This document shows positions 41,306 to 54,400 of a stretch of 64,000 bases of DNA, piece by piece (position 1 is the stretch's first letter; every line of letters starts with the position of its first letter). Source of the stretch: Mastigias papua (Eukaryota; Cnidaria; Scyphozoa; Rhizostomeae; Mastigiidae); assembly GCA_964019165.1 (NCBI GenBank), contig OZ025274.1, positions 8,366,407 through 8,430,406 of the forward strand, given 5' to 3'. The position numbers and the translations under genes are program-made. The notes beneath the pieces were generated by a model, which searched no databases, was not told where the DNA came from, and was given only the letters and a program-made list of their open reading frames with translations.

Positions 41306-42835
41306 CTAAACGTCTTTTACATCTATTGTTACACCGATGGCAGTAGTGTAGCTAATGTTTCCTATTCAAATTAGAATTAGTCTCTGTTTTTACACTATAT
41401 ACAGCTTTAAAGTGCTTTACATGTCGCAAAACCGATATTACTGCCAAGGCCTACAATCACTATAAGTACGTGTGTAATAGCTCCAAAACATAATCTAAGC
41501 ATATTCCTGCAGTGAATCTACCATTTATAATATCATATGACCATCAGATCTGTCGTCATTGCAGTATTGTCAGACCTTGCACACATACGTATTTTAGGCC
41601 CATCACAAGCAATGCCAATATGTGCATATACTGTTGTATGATTGAAATTGAGTGGAAATGGTTCAATCTAATCCGCTAAACGTCTTTTACATCTATGGGT
41701 ACAGCGATGCCAGTAGTGTAGCTAATGTTTCCTATTCAAATTAGAATTAGTCATGGTTTTTACACTATATACAGCTTTAAAGTGCTGTACATGTCGCAAA
41801 ACCGATATTACTGTGCAAGGCCTACAATCACTATAAGTACGTGTGTAATAGCTCCAAAACATAATCTAAGCATATTCATGCAGTGAATCTAGCATTTATA
41901 ATATCTTATGACCATCAGATCTGTCGTCATTGCTGTATTGTCAGACCTTGCACACATACGTATTTTAGGCCCATCACAGGCAATGCCAATATGTGCATAT
42001 ACTGTTGTATGATTGAGATTGAGTAGACATGGTTCAATCTCATCCGCTAAACGCCTTTTACAGCTATTGTTAAACCGATGCCAGTAGTGTAGCTAATGTT
42101 TCCTGTTTAAATTAGCATTAGTTTCTGTTTTTACACTATATACAGCTTTAAAGAGCTTTACATGTCGCAAAACCGACATTACTGTGCAAGGCCTACAATC
42201 ACTATAAGTACGTGTGTAATAGCTCCAAAACATAATCTAAGCATATTCCTGCAGTGAATCTAGCATTTATAATATCATATGACCATCAGATCTGTCGTCA
42301 TTGCTGTATTGTCAGACCTTGCACACATACATATTTTAGGCCCATCACAAGCAATGCCAATATGTGCATATACTGTTGTATGATTGAAATTGAGTGGAAA
42401 TGGTTCAATCTAATCCGCTAAACGTCTTTTACATCTATGGGTACAGCGATGCCAGTAGTGTAGCTAATGTTTCCTATTCAAATTAGAATTAGTCATGGTT
42501 TTTACACTATATACAGCTTTAAAGTGCTGTACATGTCGCAAAACCGATATTACTGTGCAAGGCCTACAATCACTATAAGTACGTGTGTAATAGCTCCAAA
42601 ACATAATCTAAGCATATTCATGCAGTGAATCTAGCATTTATAATATCTTATGACCATCAGATCTGTCGTCATTGCTGTATTGTCAGACCTTGCACACATA
42701 CGTATTTTAGGCCCATCACAGGCAATGCCAATATGTGCATATACTGTTGTATGATTGAGATTGAGTAGACATGGTTCAATCTCATCCGCTAAACGCCTTT
42801 TACAGCTATTGTTAAACCGATGCCAGTAGTGTAGC
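41306..42835. repeat. 2966-bp duplicated segment, copy 2 (truncated, A/B dimers)
   Basis: This is the second copy of the 38340 segment. It has the same half-monomer entry, then A (PstI at 41507), B, A, B. The match to copy 1 is lost in the second half of the last B monomer, where copy 1 reads GGTTCCTATTCAAATTAGCC near 39873 and this copy reads GTTTCCTGTTTAAATTAGC. Type B monomers here lack the PstI site because they are entered by TTCATGCAG. Confidence 0.82.
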
Positions 42836-43391
42836 TAATGTTTCCTGTTTAAATTAGCATTAGTTTCTGTTTTTACACTATATACAGCTTTAAAGAGCTT
42901 TACATGTCGCAAAACCGACATTACTGTGCAAGGCCTACAATCACTATAAGTACGTGTGTAATAGCTCCAAAACATAATCTAAGCATATTCCTGCAGTGAA
43001 TCTAGCATTTATAATATCATATGACCATCAGATCTGTCGTCATTGCTGTATTGTCAGACCTTGCACACATACATATTTTAGGCCCATCACAAGCAATGCC
43101 AATATGTGCATATACTGTTGTATGATTGAAATTGGGTGGAAATGGTTCAATCTCATCCGCTACACGTCTTTTACATCTATGGTTACACCGATGCCAGTAG
43201 TGTAGCTAATGTTTCCTATTCAAATTAGCGTTATTCACTGTTTTTACACTATATACAGCTTTAAAGTGCTTTACATGTCGCAAAAATGACAATACTATGA
43301 CAGGCCTACAATCACTATAAGTACGTGTGTATTAGCTCCAAAACATAATCTAAGCATATTCCTGCAGTGAATCTAGCATTTATAATATCAT

Positions 43392-43500
43392 ATGACCATC
43401 AGATATATGGTCATTGAAGTGTTATAAGACATTCGACACATACGTAATTTAAGCCCATCACAAGCAATGGCACTATGTGCATGTACTGTTGTATGATCGA
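43392..43500. repeat. Divergent monomer segment 1 with perfect 8-bp inverted repeat
   Basis: This is a normal-length monomer (PstI at 43362; degenerate CTACAG at 43733) whose first part is strongly altered. AGATCT is lost. In its place ATGACCAT (392-399) and ATGGTCAT (407-414) form a perfect inverted repeat around a 7-base loop. Downstream it reads AGTGTTATAAGACATTCG and GTAATTTAAGCCC, with GGCACTATGTGCATGTACTG. The second half of the monomer is ordinary. Positions in brackets are offsets from 43000. Confidence 0.8.
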
Positions 43501-44874
43501 AATTGAGTGGAAATGGGTAAATCTCATCCGCTAAACGTCTTTTACATCTATGGGTACACCGATGGCAGTAGTGTAGCTAATGTGTCCTATTCAAATTAGC
43601 CTTAGTCTCTGTTTTTACACTATATACAGCTTTAAAGTGCTTTACATGTCGCAAAACCGACATTACTGTTCAAGGCCTACAATCACTATAAGTACGTGTG
43701 TAATAGCTCCAAAACATAATCTAAGCATATTCCTACAGTGAATCTAGCATTTATAATATCATATGACCATCAGATCTGTCGTCATTGCTGTATTTTCAGA
43801 CCTTGCACACAAACGTATTTTAGGCCCATCGCAAGAAATGCCAATATGTGCATATACTGTTGTATGATTGAAATTGAGTGGAAATGGTTCAATCTCATCC
43901 GCTAAACGTCTTTTACATCTATGGTTACACCTATGCAAGTAGTTTAGCCAATGTTTCCTATTCAAATTAGCCTTAGTCTCTGTTTGTACACTATATACAG
44001 CTTTAAAGTGCTTTACATGTCGCACATCCGACATTACTGTCCAAGGCCTACAATCACTATAAGTACGTGTGTAATAGCTCCAAAACATAATCTAAGAATA
44101 TACCTGCAATGAATCTAGCATTTATAATATCATATGACCATCAGATCTGTCGTCATTGCAGTATTGTCAGACCTTGCACACATACATATTTTAGGCCCAT
44201 CACAAGCAATGCCAATATGTGCATATACTGTTGTATGATTGAAATTGAGTGGAAATGGGTCAATCTCATCCGCTAAACGTCTTTTACATCTATGGTTACA
44301 CTGATGCCAGGAGTTTAGCCAATGTTTCCTATTCAAGTTAGTCTTATTCTCTGTTTTTACACTATATACAGCTATAAAATGCATTACATGTCGCAAATCC
44401 GACATTACTGTGCAAGGCCTACAATCACTATAAGTACGTGTGTAATAGCTCCAAAACATAATCTAAGCATATTCAAGCAGTGACTCTACCATTCATAATA
44501 TAATATGACCATCAGATCTGTCGTCATTGCAGTATTGTCAGACCTTGCACACATACGTATTTTAAGCCCATCACAAGCAATGCCACTATGTGCATATACT
44601 GTTGTATGATTGAATTTGAGTGGACATGGGTCAATCTCATCTGCTAAACGTCTTTTACATCTATGGTTACACCGATGCCAGTAGTGTAGCTAGTGTATCT
44701 TATTCAAAATAGCCTTAGTCTCTGTTTTCACACTATATACAGCTTTAAAGTGCTTTATATGTCGCAAAACCGACATTACTGTGCAGGGCCTACAATCACT
44801 ATAAGTACGTGTGTATTTGCACCAAAACATAATCTAAGCATATTCCTGCAGTGAATTAGCATTTATAATATCAT

Positions 44875-44985
44875 ATGACCATCAGATATGTGGTCATTGA
44901 AGTGTTATAAGACATTCCACACATACGTAATTTAAGCCCATCACAAGCAATGGCACTATGTGTATGTACTGTTGTATGATTGACA
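44875..44985. repeat. Divergent monomer segment 2 with inverted repeat
   Basis: This belongs to the same variant class as 43392-43500, four monomers downstream. ATGACCA (44875-44881) and TGGTCAT (44891-44897) are perfect 7-bp arms around 9 bases. It shares AGTGTTATAAGACATTCC, GTAATTTAAGCCC and GGCACTATGTG with segment 1. The monomer also has a 1-nt deletion just after its PstI site (GTGAATTAGC). Confidence 0.8.
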
Positions 44986-45616
44986 TTGAGTGTAAATGGA
45001 TCAATCTCATCCGCTATACCTCTTTTACATCTATTGTTACACCGATGCCAGTAGTGTAGCTAATGTATCTAATTCAAATTAGTCTTAGTCTCTGTTTTTA
45101 CACTATATACAGCTTTAAAGTGCTTTATATGTCGCAAAAGCGACATTACTGTGCAAGGCCGACAATCACTATACGTACGTGTGTAATAGCTCCAAAACAT
45201 AATCTAAGAATATTCCTGCAGTTAATCTAGCATGTATAATATCATATTACCATCAGATCTGTCGTCATTGCTGTATTGTCAGACCCTGCACACATACGTA
45301 TTTTAGGCCCATCACAAGCAATGCCAATATGTGCATATACTGTTGTATGAGTGAAATTGAGTGGAAATGGGTAAATCTCATCCGCTAAACGTCTTTTACA
45401 TCTATGGTTACACCGATGCCAGTAGTGTAGCTAATGTGTCCTACTCAAATTAGAATTAGACTCTTTTTTTACACTATATACAGCTGTAAAGTGCTTTACA
45501 TGTCGCAAAACTGACAATACTATGCAAGGCCTACAATCACTATAATTTCGTTTGTAATAGCTCCAAAACATAATCTAAGCATATTCCTGCAGTGAATCTA
45601 GCATTTATAATATCAT

Positions 45617-45725
45617 ATGACCATAAGGTATGTGGTCATTCAAGTGTTATAAGACATTCCACACATACTTATTTTAGGCCCATCACAAGCAATGGCACTA
45701 TGTGCATGTACTGTTGTATGATTGA
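45617..45725. repeat. Divergent monomer segment 3 with inverted repeat
   Basis: This is the third member of the class, two monomers further on (PstI at 45587, 741 bp after 44846). ATGACCA (45617-45623) and TGGTCAT (45633-45639) again form 7-bp arms. The loop is altered (TAAGGTATG). AGTGTTATAAGACATTCC and GGCACTATGTGCATG are kept, but the ordinary TATTTTAGGCCC has returned in place of AATTTAAGCCC. This suggests partial conversion back to the common type. Confidence 0.78.
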
Positions 45726-48700
45726 AATTGAGTGGAAATGGGTAAATCTCATCCACTAAACGTCTTTTACATCTATTGTTACACCGATGCTAGTAGTGTA
45801 GCTAATGTTTCCAATTCAAATTAGCCTTAGTCTCTGTTTTTACACTATATACAGTTTTAAAGTGGTTTACATGTCGCAAAACCGACATTACTGTGCAAGA
45901 CCTACAATCACTATAAGTACGTGTGTAATAGCTCCAAAACATAATCTAAGCATATTCGTGCAGTGAATCTAGCATTTATAATATCATATGACCATCAGAT
46001 CTGTCGTCATTGCTGTATTGTCAGACCTTGCACACATACGTATTTTAGGCCCATCACAAGCAATGCCAATATGTGCATATACTGTTGTATGATTGAAATT
46101 GAGTGGAAATGGGTAATTCTCATCCGCTAAACGTCTTTTACATGTATGGTTGCACCGATGCCAGTAGTTTAGCCAATGTTTCCTAGTCAAATTAGCCCTA
46201 GTCTCTGTTTTTACACTATATACAGTTTTAAAGTGGTTTACATGTCGCAAAACCGACATTACTGTGCAAGACCTACAATCACTATAAGTACGTGTGTAAT
46301 AGCTCCAAAACATAATCTAAGCATATTCCTGCAGTGAATCTAGCATTTATAATATCATATGACCATCAGATCTGTCGTCATTGCAGTATTGTCATACCTT
46401 GCACACATACATATTTTAGGCCCATCACAAGCAATGCCAATATGTGCATATACTGTTGTATGAGTGAAATTAAGTGGAAGTGGGTCAATCTCATCCTCTA
46501 AACGTCTTTTACATCTATGGTTACACCGATGCCAGTAGTTTAGCTAATGTTTCCTATTCAAATTAGAATTAGTCTCTGTTTTTACACTATATACAGCTTT
46601 AAAGTGCTTTACATGTCGCAAAATAAACATTACTGTGCAAGGCCTACAATCACTATAAGTACGTGTGTAATAGCTCCAAAACATAATCTAAGCATATTCC
46701 TGCAGTGAATCTAGCATGTATAATATCATATGACCATCAGATCTGTTGTCATTGCTGTATTGTCAGACCTTGCACACATACATATTTTAGGCCCATCACA
46801 AGCAATGCCAATATGTGCATATACTGTTGTATGAGTGAAATTGAGTGGAAATGGGTAATTTTCGTCCGCTAAACGTCTTTTACATCTATGGTTACACCGA
46901 TGCCAGTAGTGTAGCCAATGTTTACAATTCAAATTAGCCTTAGTCTCTGTTTTTACTCTACATACAGCTTTAATGTGCTTTACATGTCGCAAAACTGACA
47001 TTACTGTAAAAGGCCAACAATCACTATAAGTACGTGTGTAATAGCTCCAAACATAATAGAGCATATTCTTGCAGTGAATCTGGCATTTATAATATCATAT
47101 GGCCATCAGATCTGTCGTCATTGCAGTATTGTCATACCTTGCACACATACATATTTTAGGCACATCACAAGCAATGCCAATATGTGCATATACTGTTGTA
47201 TGATTGAAATTGAGTGGAAATGGGTCAATCTCGTCCGCTAAACGTCTTTTACATCTATGGTTACACCGATGCCAGTAGTTTAGCTAGTGTTTCCTATTCA
47301 AAGTAGCGTTAGTCTCTGTTTTTACACTATATACAGCTGTAAACTGCTTTACATGTCGCAAAACCGACATTACTGTGCAAGGCCTACAATCACTATAAAT
47401 ACGTGTGTAATAGCTCCAAAACATAATCTAAGCATATTCGTGCAGTGAATCTGGCATTTATAATATCATATGGCCATCAGATCTGTCGTCATTGCTGTAT
47501 TGTCAGACCTTGCACACATACGTATTTTAGGCCCATCACAAGCAATGCCAATATGTGCATATATGTTGTATGAGTAAAATTGAGTGGAAATGGGTCAATC
47601 TCATCCGCTAAAGGTCTTTTACATCTATGATTACACCGATGCCATTAGTGTAGCTGCATGTCTCCTATTCAAATTAGAATTAGTCTCTGTTTTTACACTA
47701 TATACAGCTTTAAAGTGCTTTACATGTCGCAACACTGATAATACTATGCAAGGCTTACAATCACTATAAGTTCGTGTGTAATAGCTCCAAAACATAATCT
47801 AAGCATATTTCTGCGGTGATTCTAGCATTTATAATATCATATTACCATCAGATCTGACGCCATTGCAGTATTGTCATACCTTGCACACATACATATTTTA
47901 GGCCCATCACAAGCAATGCCAATATGTGCATATACTGTTGTATGATTGAAATTGAGTGGAAATGGGTCAATCTCATCAGCTAATCGTCTTTTACATCTAT
48001 GGTTACACCGATGCCAGTAGTGTAGCTAATGTTTCCTATTCAAATTAGCCTTAGTCTCTGTTTTTACACTATATACAGCTGTAACGTGCTTTACATGTCG
48101 CAAAACTGACATTACTGTGCAAGGCCTACAATCACTATAAGTACGTGTGTAATAGCTCCAAAACATAATCTAAACTTATTCCTGCAATGAATCTAGCATT
48201 TATAATATCATATTACCATCAGATCTCTCGTCATTGCTGTATTGTCAGACCTTGCACACATACATATTTTAGGCCCATCACAAGCAATGCCAATATGTGC
48301 ATATACTGTTGTATGATTGAAATTGAGTGGAAATGGGTAAATCTCATCCGCTAAACGTCTTTTACATCTATGGTTACACCGATGCCAGTAGTTTAGCCAA
48401 TGTTTCCTAGTCAAATTAGCCTTAGTCTCTGGTTTTACACTATATACAGCGTTAAAGTGCTTTACATGTCGCAAAACTGACAATACTATGAAAGGCCTAC
48501 AATCACTATAAGTACGTGTGTAATAGCTCCAAAACATAATCTAAGCATATTCGTGCAGTGAATCTAGCATTTATAATATCATGTGACCATTAGATCTGTC
48601 GTCATTGCTGTATTGTCAGACCTTGCACACATACGTATTTTAGGCCCATCACAAGCAATGCCAATATGTGCATATACTGTTGTATGATTGAGATTGAGTG

Positions 48701-49959
48701 GAAATGGGTAAATCTTATCCGCTAAACGTCTGTTACATCTATGGTTACACCGATGCTAGTAGTGTAGCTAATGTTTCCTATTCAAATTAGAATTAGTCTC
48801 TGTTTTTACACTATATACAGCTTTAAAGTGCTTTACATGTCGCAACACTGACAATACTATGCAAGGCTTACAATCACTATAAGTACGTGTGTAATAGCTC
48901 CAAAACATAATCTAAGCATATTCGTGCAGTGAATCTAGCATTTATAATATCATGTGACCATCAGATCTGTCGTCATTGCTGTATTGTCAGACCTTGCACA
49001 CATACGTATTTTAGGCCCATCACAAGCAATGCCAATATGTGCATATACTGTTGTATGAGTGAAATTGAGTGGCAATAAGTCAATCTCACCCTCTAAACGT
49101 CTTTTACATCTATGGTTACACCGATGCCAGTAGTTTAGCCAATGTTCCCTATTCAAATTAGCCTTAGTCTCTGTTTTTACACTATATACAGCTTTAACGT
49201 GCTTTACATGTCGCAAAACCGACATTACTGTGCAAGGCCTGCAATCACTATAAGTACGTGTATAATAGCTCCAAAACATAATCTAAGCATATTCGTGCAG
49301 TGAATCTGGCATTTATAATATCATATGGCCATCAGATCTGTCGTCATTGCTGTATTGTCAGACCTTGCACACATACGTATTTTAGGCCCATCACAAGCAA
49401 TGCCAATATGTGCATATACTGTTGTATGAGTAAAATTGAGTGGAAATGGGTCAATCTCATCCGCTAAAAGTCTTTTACATCTATGGTTACACCGATGCCA
49501 GTAGTGTAGCCAATGTTCCCTATTCAAATTAGCCTTAGTCTCTGTTTTTACACTATATACAGCTTTAAAGTGCTTTACATGTCGCAAAACCGACATTACT
49601 GTGCAAGGCCTACAATCACTATAAGTACGTGTGTAATAGCTCCAAAACATAATCTAAGCATATTCGTGCAGTGAATCTAGCATTGATAATATCATATGAC
49701 CATCATATCTGTCGTCATTGCAGTATTGTCATACCTTGCACACATACATATTTTAGGCCCATCACAAGCAATGCCAATATGTGCATATACTGTTGTTTGA
49801 GTGAAATTGAGTGGAAATGGGTCAATCTCATACACTAAACGTCTTTTACATCTATGGTTACACCGATGCCATTAGTGTAGCTGCATGTCTCCTATTCAAA
49901 TTAGAATTAGTCTCTGTTTTTACACTATATACAGCTTTAAAGTGCTTTACATGTCGCAA

Positions 49960-51443
49960 CACTGACAATACTATGCAAGGCTTACAATCACTATAAGTTC
50001 GTGTGTAATAGCTCCAAAACATAATCTAAGCATATTCCTGCAGTGAATCTAACATTTATAATATCATATTACCATCAGATCTGTTGTCATTGCAGTATTG
50101 TCAGACCTTGCACACATACATATTTTAGGCCCACCACAAGCAATGCCAATATGTGCATATACTTTTGTATGATTGACATTGAGTGGAAATGGGTCAATCT
50201 CATCCGCTAAACGTCTTTTACATCTATGGTTACACCGGTGCCAGTAGTTTAGCAAATGTTTCCTATTCAAATTAGCCTTAGTCTCTGATTTTACATTATA
50301 TACAGCTTTAAAGTGCTTTACATGTCGCAAACCTGACAATACTATGCAAGGCCTACAATCACTATAAGTACGTGTGTAATAGCTCCATAACATAATCTAA
50401 GCATATTCCTGCAGTGACTCTAGCATTTATAATATCATATGACCATCAGATCTGTCGTCATTGCTGTATTGTCAGACTTTGCACACATACGTATTTTAGG
50501 CCCATCACAAGCAATGCCAATATGTGCATATACTGTTGTATGAATGAAAATGAGTGGAAATGGGTCAATCTCATCCGCTAAACGTCGTTTACATCTATGG
50601 TTACACCGATGCCAGTAGTTTAGCCAATGTTTCCTATTCAAATTAGCCTTAGTCTCTGTTTTTACACTATATACAGCTTTAAGGTGCTTTACATGTCGCA
50701 AATCTGACAATACTATGCAAGGCTTACAATCACTATAAGTTCGTGTGTAATAGCTCCAAAACATAATCTAAGCATATTCCTGCAGTGAATCTAACATTTA
50801 TAATATCATATTACCATCAGATCTGTTGTCATTGCAGTATTGTCAGACCTTGCACACATACATATTTTAGGCCCACCACAAGCAATGCCAATATGTGCAT
50901 ATACTTTTGTATGATTGACATTGAGTGGAAATGGGTCAATCTCATCCGCTAAACGTCTTTTACATCTATGGTTACACCGATGCCAGTAGTTTAGCAAATG
51001 TTTCCTATTCAAATTAGCCTTAGTCTCTGATTTTACATTATATACAGCTTTAAAGTGCTTTACATGTCGCAAACCTGACAATACTATGCAAGGCCTACAA
51101 TCACTATAAGTACGTGTGTAATAGCTCCATAACATAATCTAAGCATATTCCTGCAGTGACTCTAGCATTTATAATATCATATGACCATCAGATCTGTCGT
51201 CATTGCTGTATTGTCAGACTTTGCACACATACGTATTTTAGGCCCATCACAAGCAATGCCAATATGTGCATATACTGTTGTATGAATGAAAATGAGTGGA
51301 AATGGGTCAATCTCATCCGCTAAACGTCGTTTACATCTATGGTTACACCGATGCCAGTAGTTTAGCCAATGTTTCCTATTCAAATTAGCCTTAGTCTCTG
51401 TTTTTACACTATATACAGCTTTAAGGTGCTTTACATGTCGCAA
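49960..51443. repeat. Local two-monomer tandem duplication (742-bp period)
   Basis: Positions 49960-50701 and 50702-51443 are nearly identical. Shared private variants are TCTAACATTTATAATATCATATTACC, CCCACCACAAGC, ATACTTTTGTATG and CTGATTTTACATT in the first monomer of each pair. In the second they are GACTTTGCAC, ATGAATGAAAATGAG and CAAATCTGAC. The one difference I saw is ACCGGTGCC near 50236 versus ACCGATGCC near 50978. It is a small, recent duplication inside an otherwise diverged zone. Confidence 0.88.
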
Positions 51444-54400
51444 ATCTGACAATACTATGCAAGGCCTACAATCACTATAAGTACGTGTATAATAGCTCCA
51501 AAACATAATCTAAGCATAGTCGTGCAGTGAATCTGGCATTTATAATATCATATGGCCATCAGATCTGTCGTCATTGCTGTATTGTCAGACCTTGCACACA
51601 TACGTATTTTAGGCCCATCACAAGCAATGCCAATATGTGCATATACTGTTGTATGATTGAAATTGAGTGGAAATGGGTAAATCTCATCCGCTAAATGTCT
51701 TTTACATCTATGGTTACACCGATGCCAGTAGTTTAGCCAATGTTTCCTATTCAAATTAGCTTTAGTCTCTGTTTTTACACTATATACAGCTTTAAAGTGC
51801 TTTACATGTCGCAACACTGACAATACTATGCAAGGCTTACAATCACTATAATTTCGTGTGTAATAGCTCCAAAACACAATCTAAGCATATTCCTGCAGTC
51901 AATCTGACATTTATATTATCATATGACCATCAGATCTGTCGTCATTGCTGTATTGTCAGACCTTGCACACATACGTATTTTAGGCCCATCACAAGCAATG
52001 CCAATATGTGCATATACTGTTGTATGATTGAAATTGAGTGGAAATGGGTCAATCTCATCCGCTAAACGTCTTTTACATCTATGGTTACACCGATGCCAGT
52101 AGTTTAGCCAATGTTCCCTATTCAAATTAGCCTTAGTCTCTGTTTTTACACTATATAAAGCTTTAAAGTGCTTTACATGTCGCAAAACCGACATTACTGT
52201 GGAATGCCTACTGTCACTATAAGTACGTGTGTAATAGCTCCAAAACATAATCTAAGAATATACCTGCAGTGAATCTAGCATTTATAATATCATGTGACCA
52301 TCAGATCTGTCGTCATTGCTGTATTGTCAGACCCTGCAAACATACGTATGTTAGGCCCATCACAAGCAATGCCAATATGTGCAGATACTGTTGTATGATT
52401 GAAATTGAGTGGAAATGGGTCAATCTCATCAGCTAAACGTCTGTTACACCTATTGTTACACCGATGCCAGTAGTGTAGCTAATGTTTCCTATTCAAATTA
52501 GCCTAAGTCTCTGTTTTTACACTATATACAGCTGTAAAGTGCTTTAAATGTCGCAAAACCGACATTACTGTGCAAGGCCTACAATCACTATAAGTACGTG
52601 TGTAATAGCTCCAAAACATAATATAAGCATATTCCTGCAGTGAATCTAGCATTTATAATATCAGATGACCATCAGATCTGTCGTCATTGCTGTATTGTCA
52701 GACCTTGCACACATACGTATTTTAGGCCCATCACAAGCAATGCCAATATGTGCAGATACTGTTGTATGATTGAAATTGAGTGGAAATGGGTCAATCTCAT
52801 CCACATAACGTCTGTTACACCTATTGTTACACCGATGCCAGTAGTGTAGCTAATGTTTCCTATTCAAATTAGCCTAAGTCTCTGTTTTTACACTATATAC
52901 AGCTGTAAAGTGCTTTACATGTCGCAAAACCGACATTACTGTGCAAGGCCTACAATCACTATAAGTACGTGTGTAATAGCTCCAAAACATAATATAAGCA
53001 TATTCCTGCAGTGAATCTAGCATTTATAATATCATATGACCATCAGATCTGTCGTCATTGCTGTATTGTCAGACCTTGCACACATACATATTTTAGGCCC
53101 ATCAAAAGCAATGCCAATATGTGCATATACTGTTGTATGGGTGAAATTGAGTGGAAATGGGTCAATCTCATCCACTTAACGTCTTTTACACCTATTGTTA
53201 CACCGATGCCAGTAGTGTAGCTAATGTTTCCTATTCAAATTAGCCTTAGTCTCTGTTTTTACACTATATACAGCTGTAAAGTGCTTTACATGTCGCAAAA
53301 CCGACATTACTGTGCAAGGCCTACAATCACTATAAGTACGTGTGTAATAACTCCAAAACATAATATAAGCATATTCCTGCAGTGAATCTAGCATTTATAA
53401 TATCATATGACCATCAGATCTGTTGTCATTGCTGTATTGTCAGACCTTGCACACATACGTATTTTAGGCCCATCACAAGCAATGCCAATATGTGCATATA
53501 CTGTTGTATGAGTAAAATTGAGTGGAAATAAGTCAATCTCACCCTCTAAACGTCTTTTACATCTATGGTTACACCGATGCCAGTAGTTTAGCCAATGTTC
53601 CCTATTCAAATTAGCCTTAGTCTCTGGTTTTACACTATATACAGCTTTAAAGTGCTTTACATGTCGCAAAACCGACATTACTGTGCAAGGCCTACAATCA
53701 CTATAAGTACGTGTGCAATAGCTCCAAAACATAATCAAAGCATATTCCTGCAGTGAATCTAGCATTTATAATATCATATGACCATCAGATCTGTCGTCAT
53801 TGCTGAATTGTCAGACCTTGCACACATAGGTATTTTAGGCCCATCACAAGCAATGCCAATCTGTGCATATACTGTTGTATGATTGAAATTGAGTGGAAAT
53901 GGGTAAATCTCATCCTCTAAACGTCTTTTACATCTATGGTTACACCGATGCCAGTAGTGTAGCTACTGTTTCCTATTCAAATTAGCCTTAGTCTACCTGG
54001 TTACACTATATACAGCTGTAAAGTGCTTTACATGTCGCAAAACCGACATTACTGTGCAAGGCCCACAATCACTATAAGTACGTGTGTAATAGCTCCAAAA
54101 CATAATCTAAGCATATTCCTGCAGTGAATCTAGCATTTATAATATCATATGACCATCAGATCTGTAGTCATTGCAGTATTGTCATACCTTGCACACATAC
54201 ATATTTTAGGCCCATCACAAGCAATGCCAATATGTGCATATACTGTTGTATGGGTGAAATTGAGTGGAAATGGGTCAATCTCATCCGCTAAACGTCTTTT
54301 ACATCTATGGTTACACCGATGCCAGTAGTTTAGCCAATGTTTCGTATTCAAATTAGCCTTAGTGTCTGTTTTTACACTATATACAGCTGTAAAGTGCTTT

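Larger units (their letters stand above)
42980..49959. repeat. Diverged satellite zone without long higher-order repeats
   Basis: Neighbouring monomers here differ at many positions and no long exact duplication is seen. Phase and length stay close to 371 bp. Private changes are common: loss of CTGCAG (CTACAG at 43733, several GTGCAG), GTAAATCTC in place of GTCAATCTC, and AGTGAATTAGC with a deletion near 44851. Two monomers carry a GTAGCTGCATGTCTCC variant, near 47650 and 49875, 2227 bp apart. Mixed combinations of otherwise linked variants (GTGTAGCCAATG near 46910 and 49505) are found mainly here. Confidence 0.8.

Noticed and set aside
43392..45725. Mobile-element insertion as the source of the divergent segments
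   Set aside because: Monomer length and phase are preserved, there is no target duplication, and the altered bases still align with the ordinary monomer. They are divergent satellite, not an insert.
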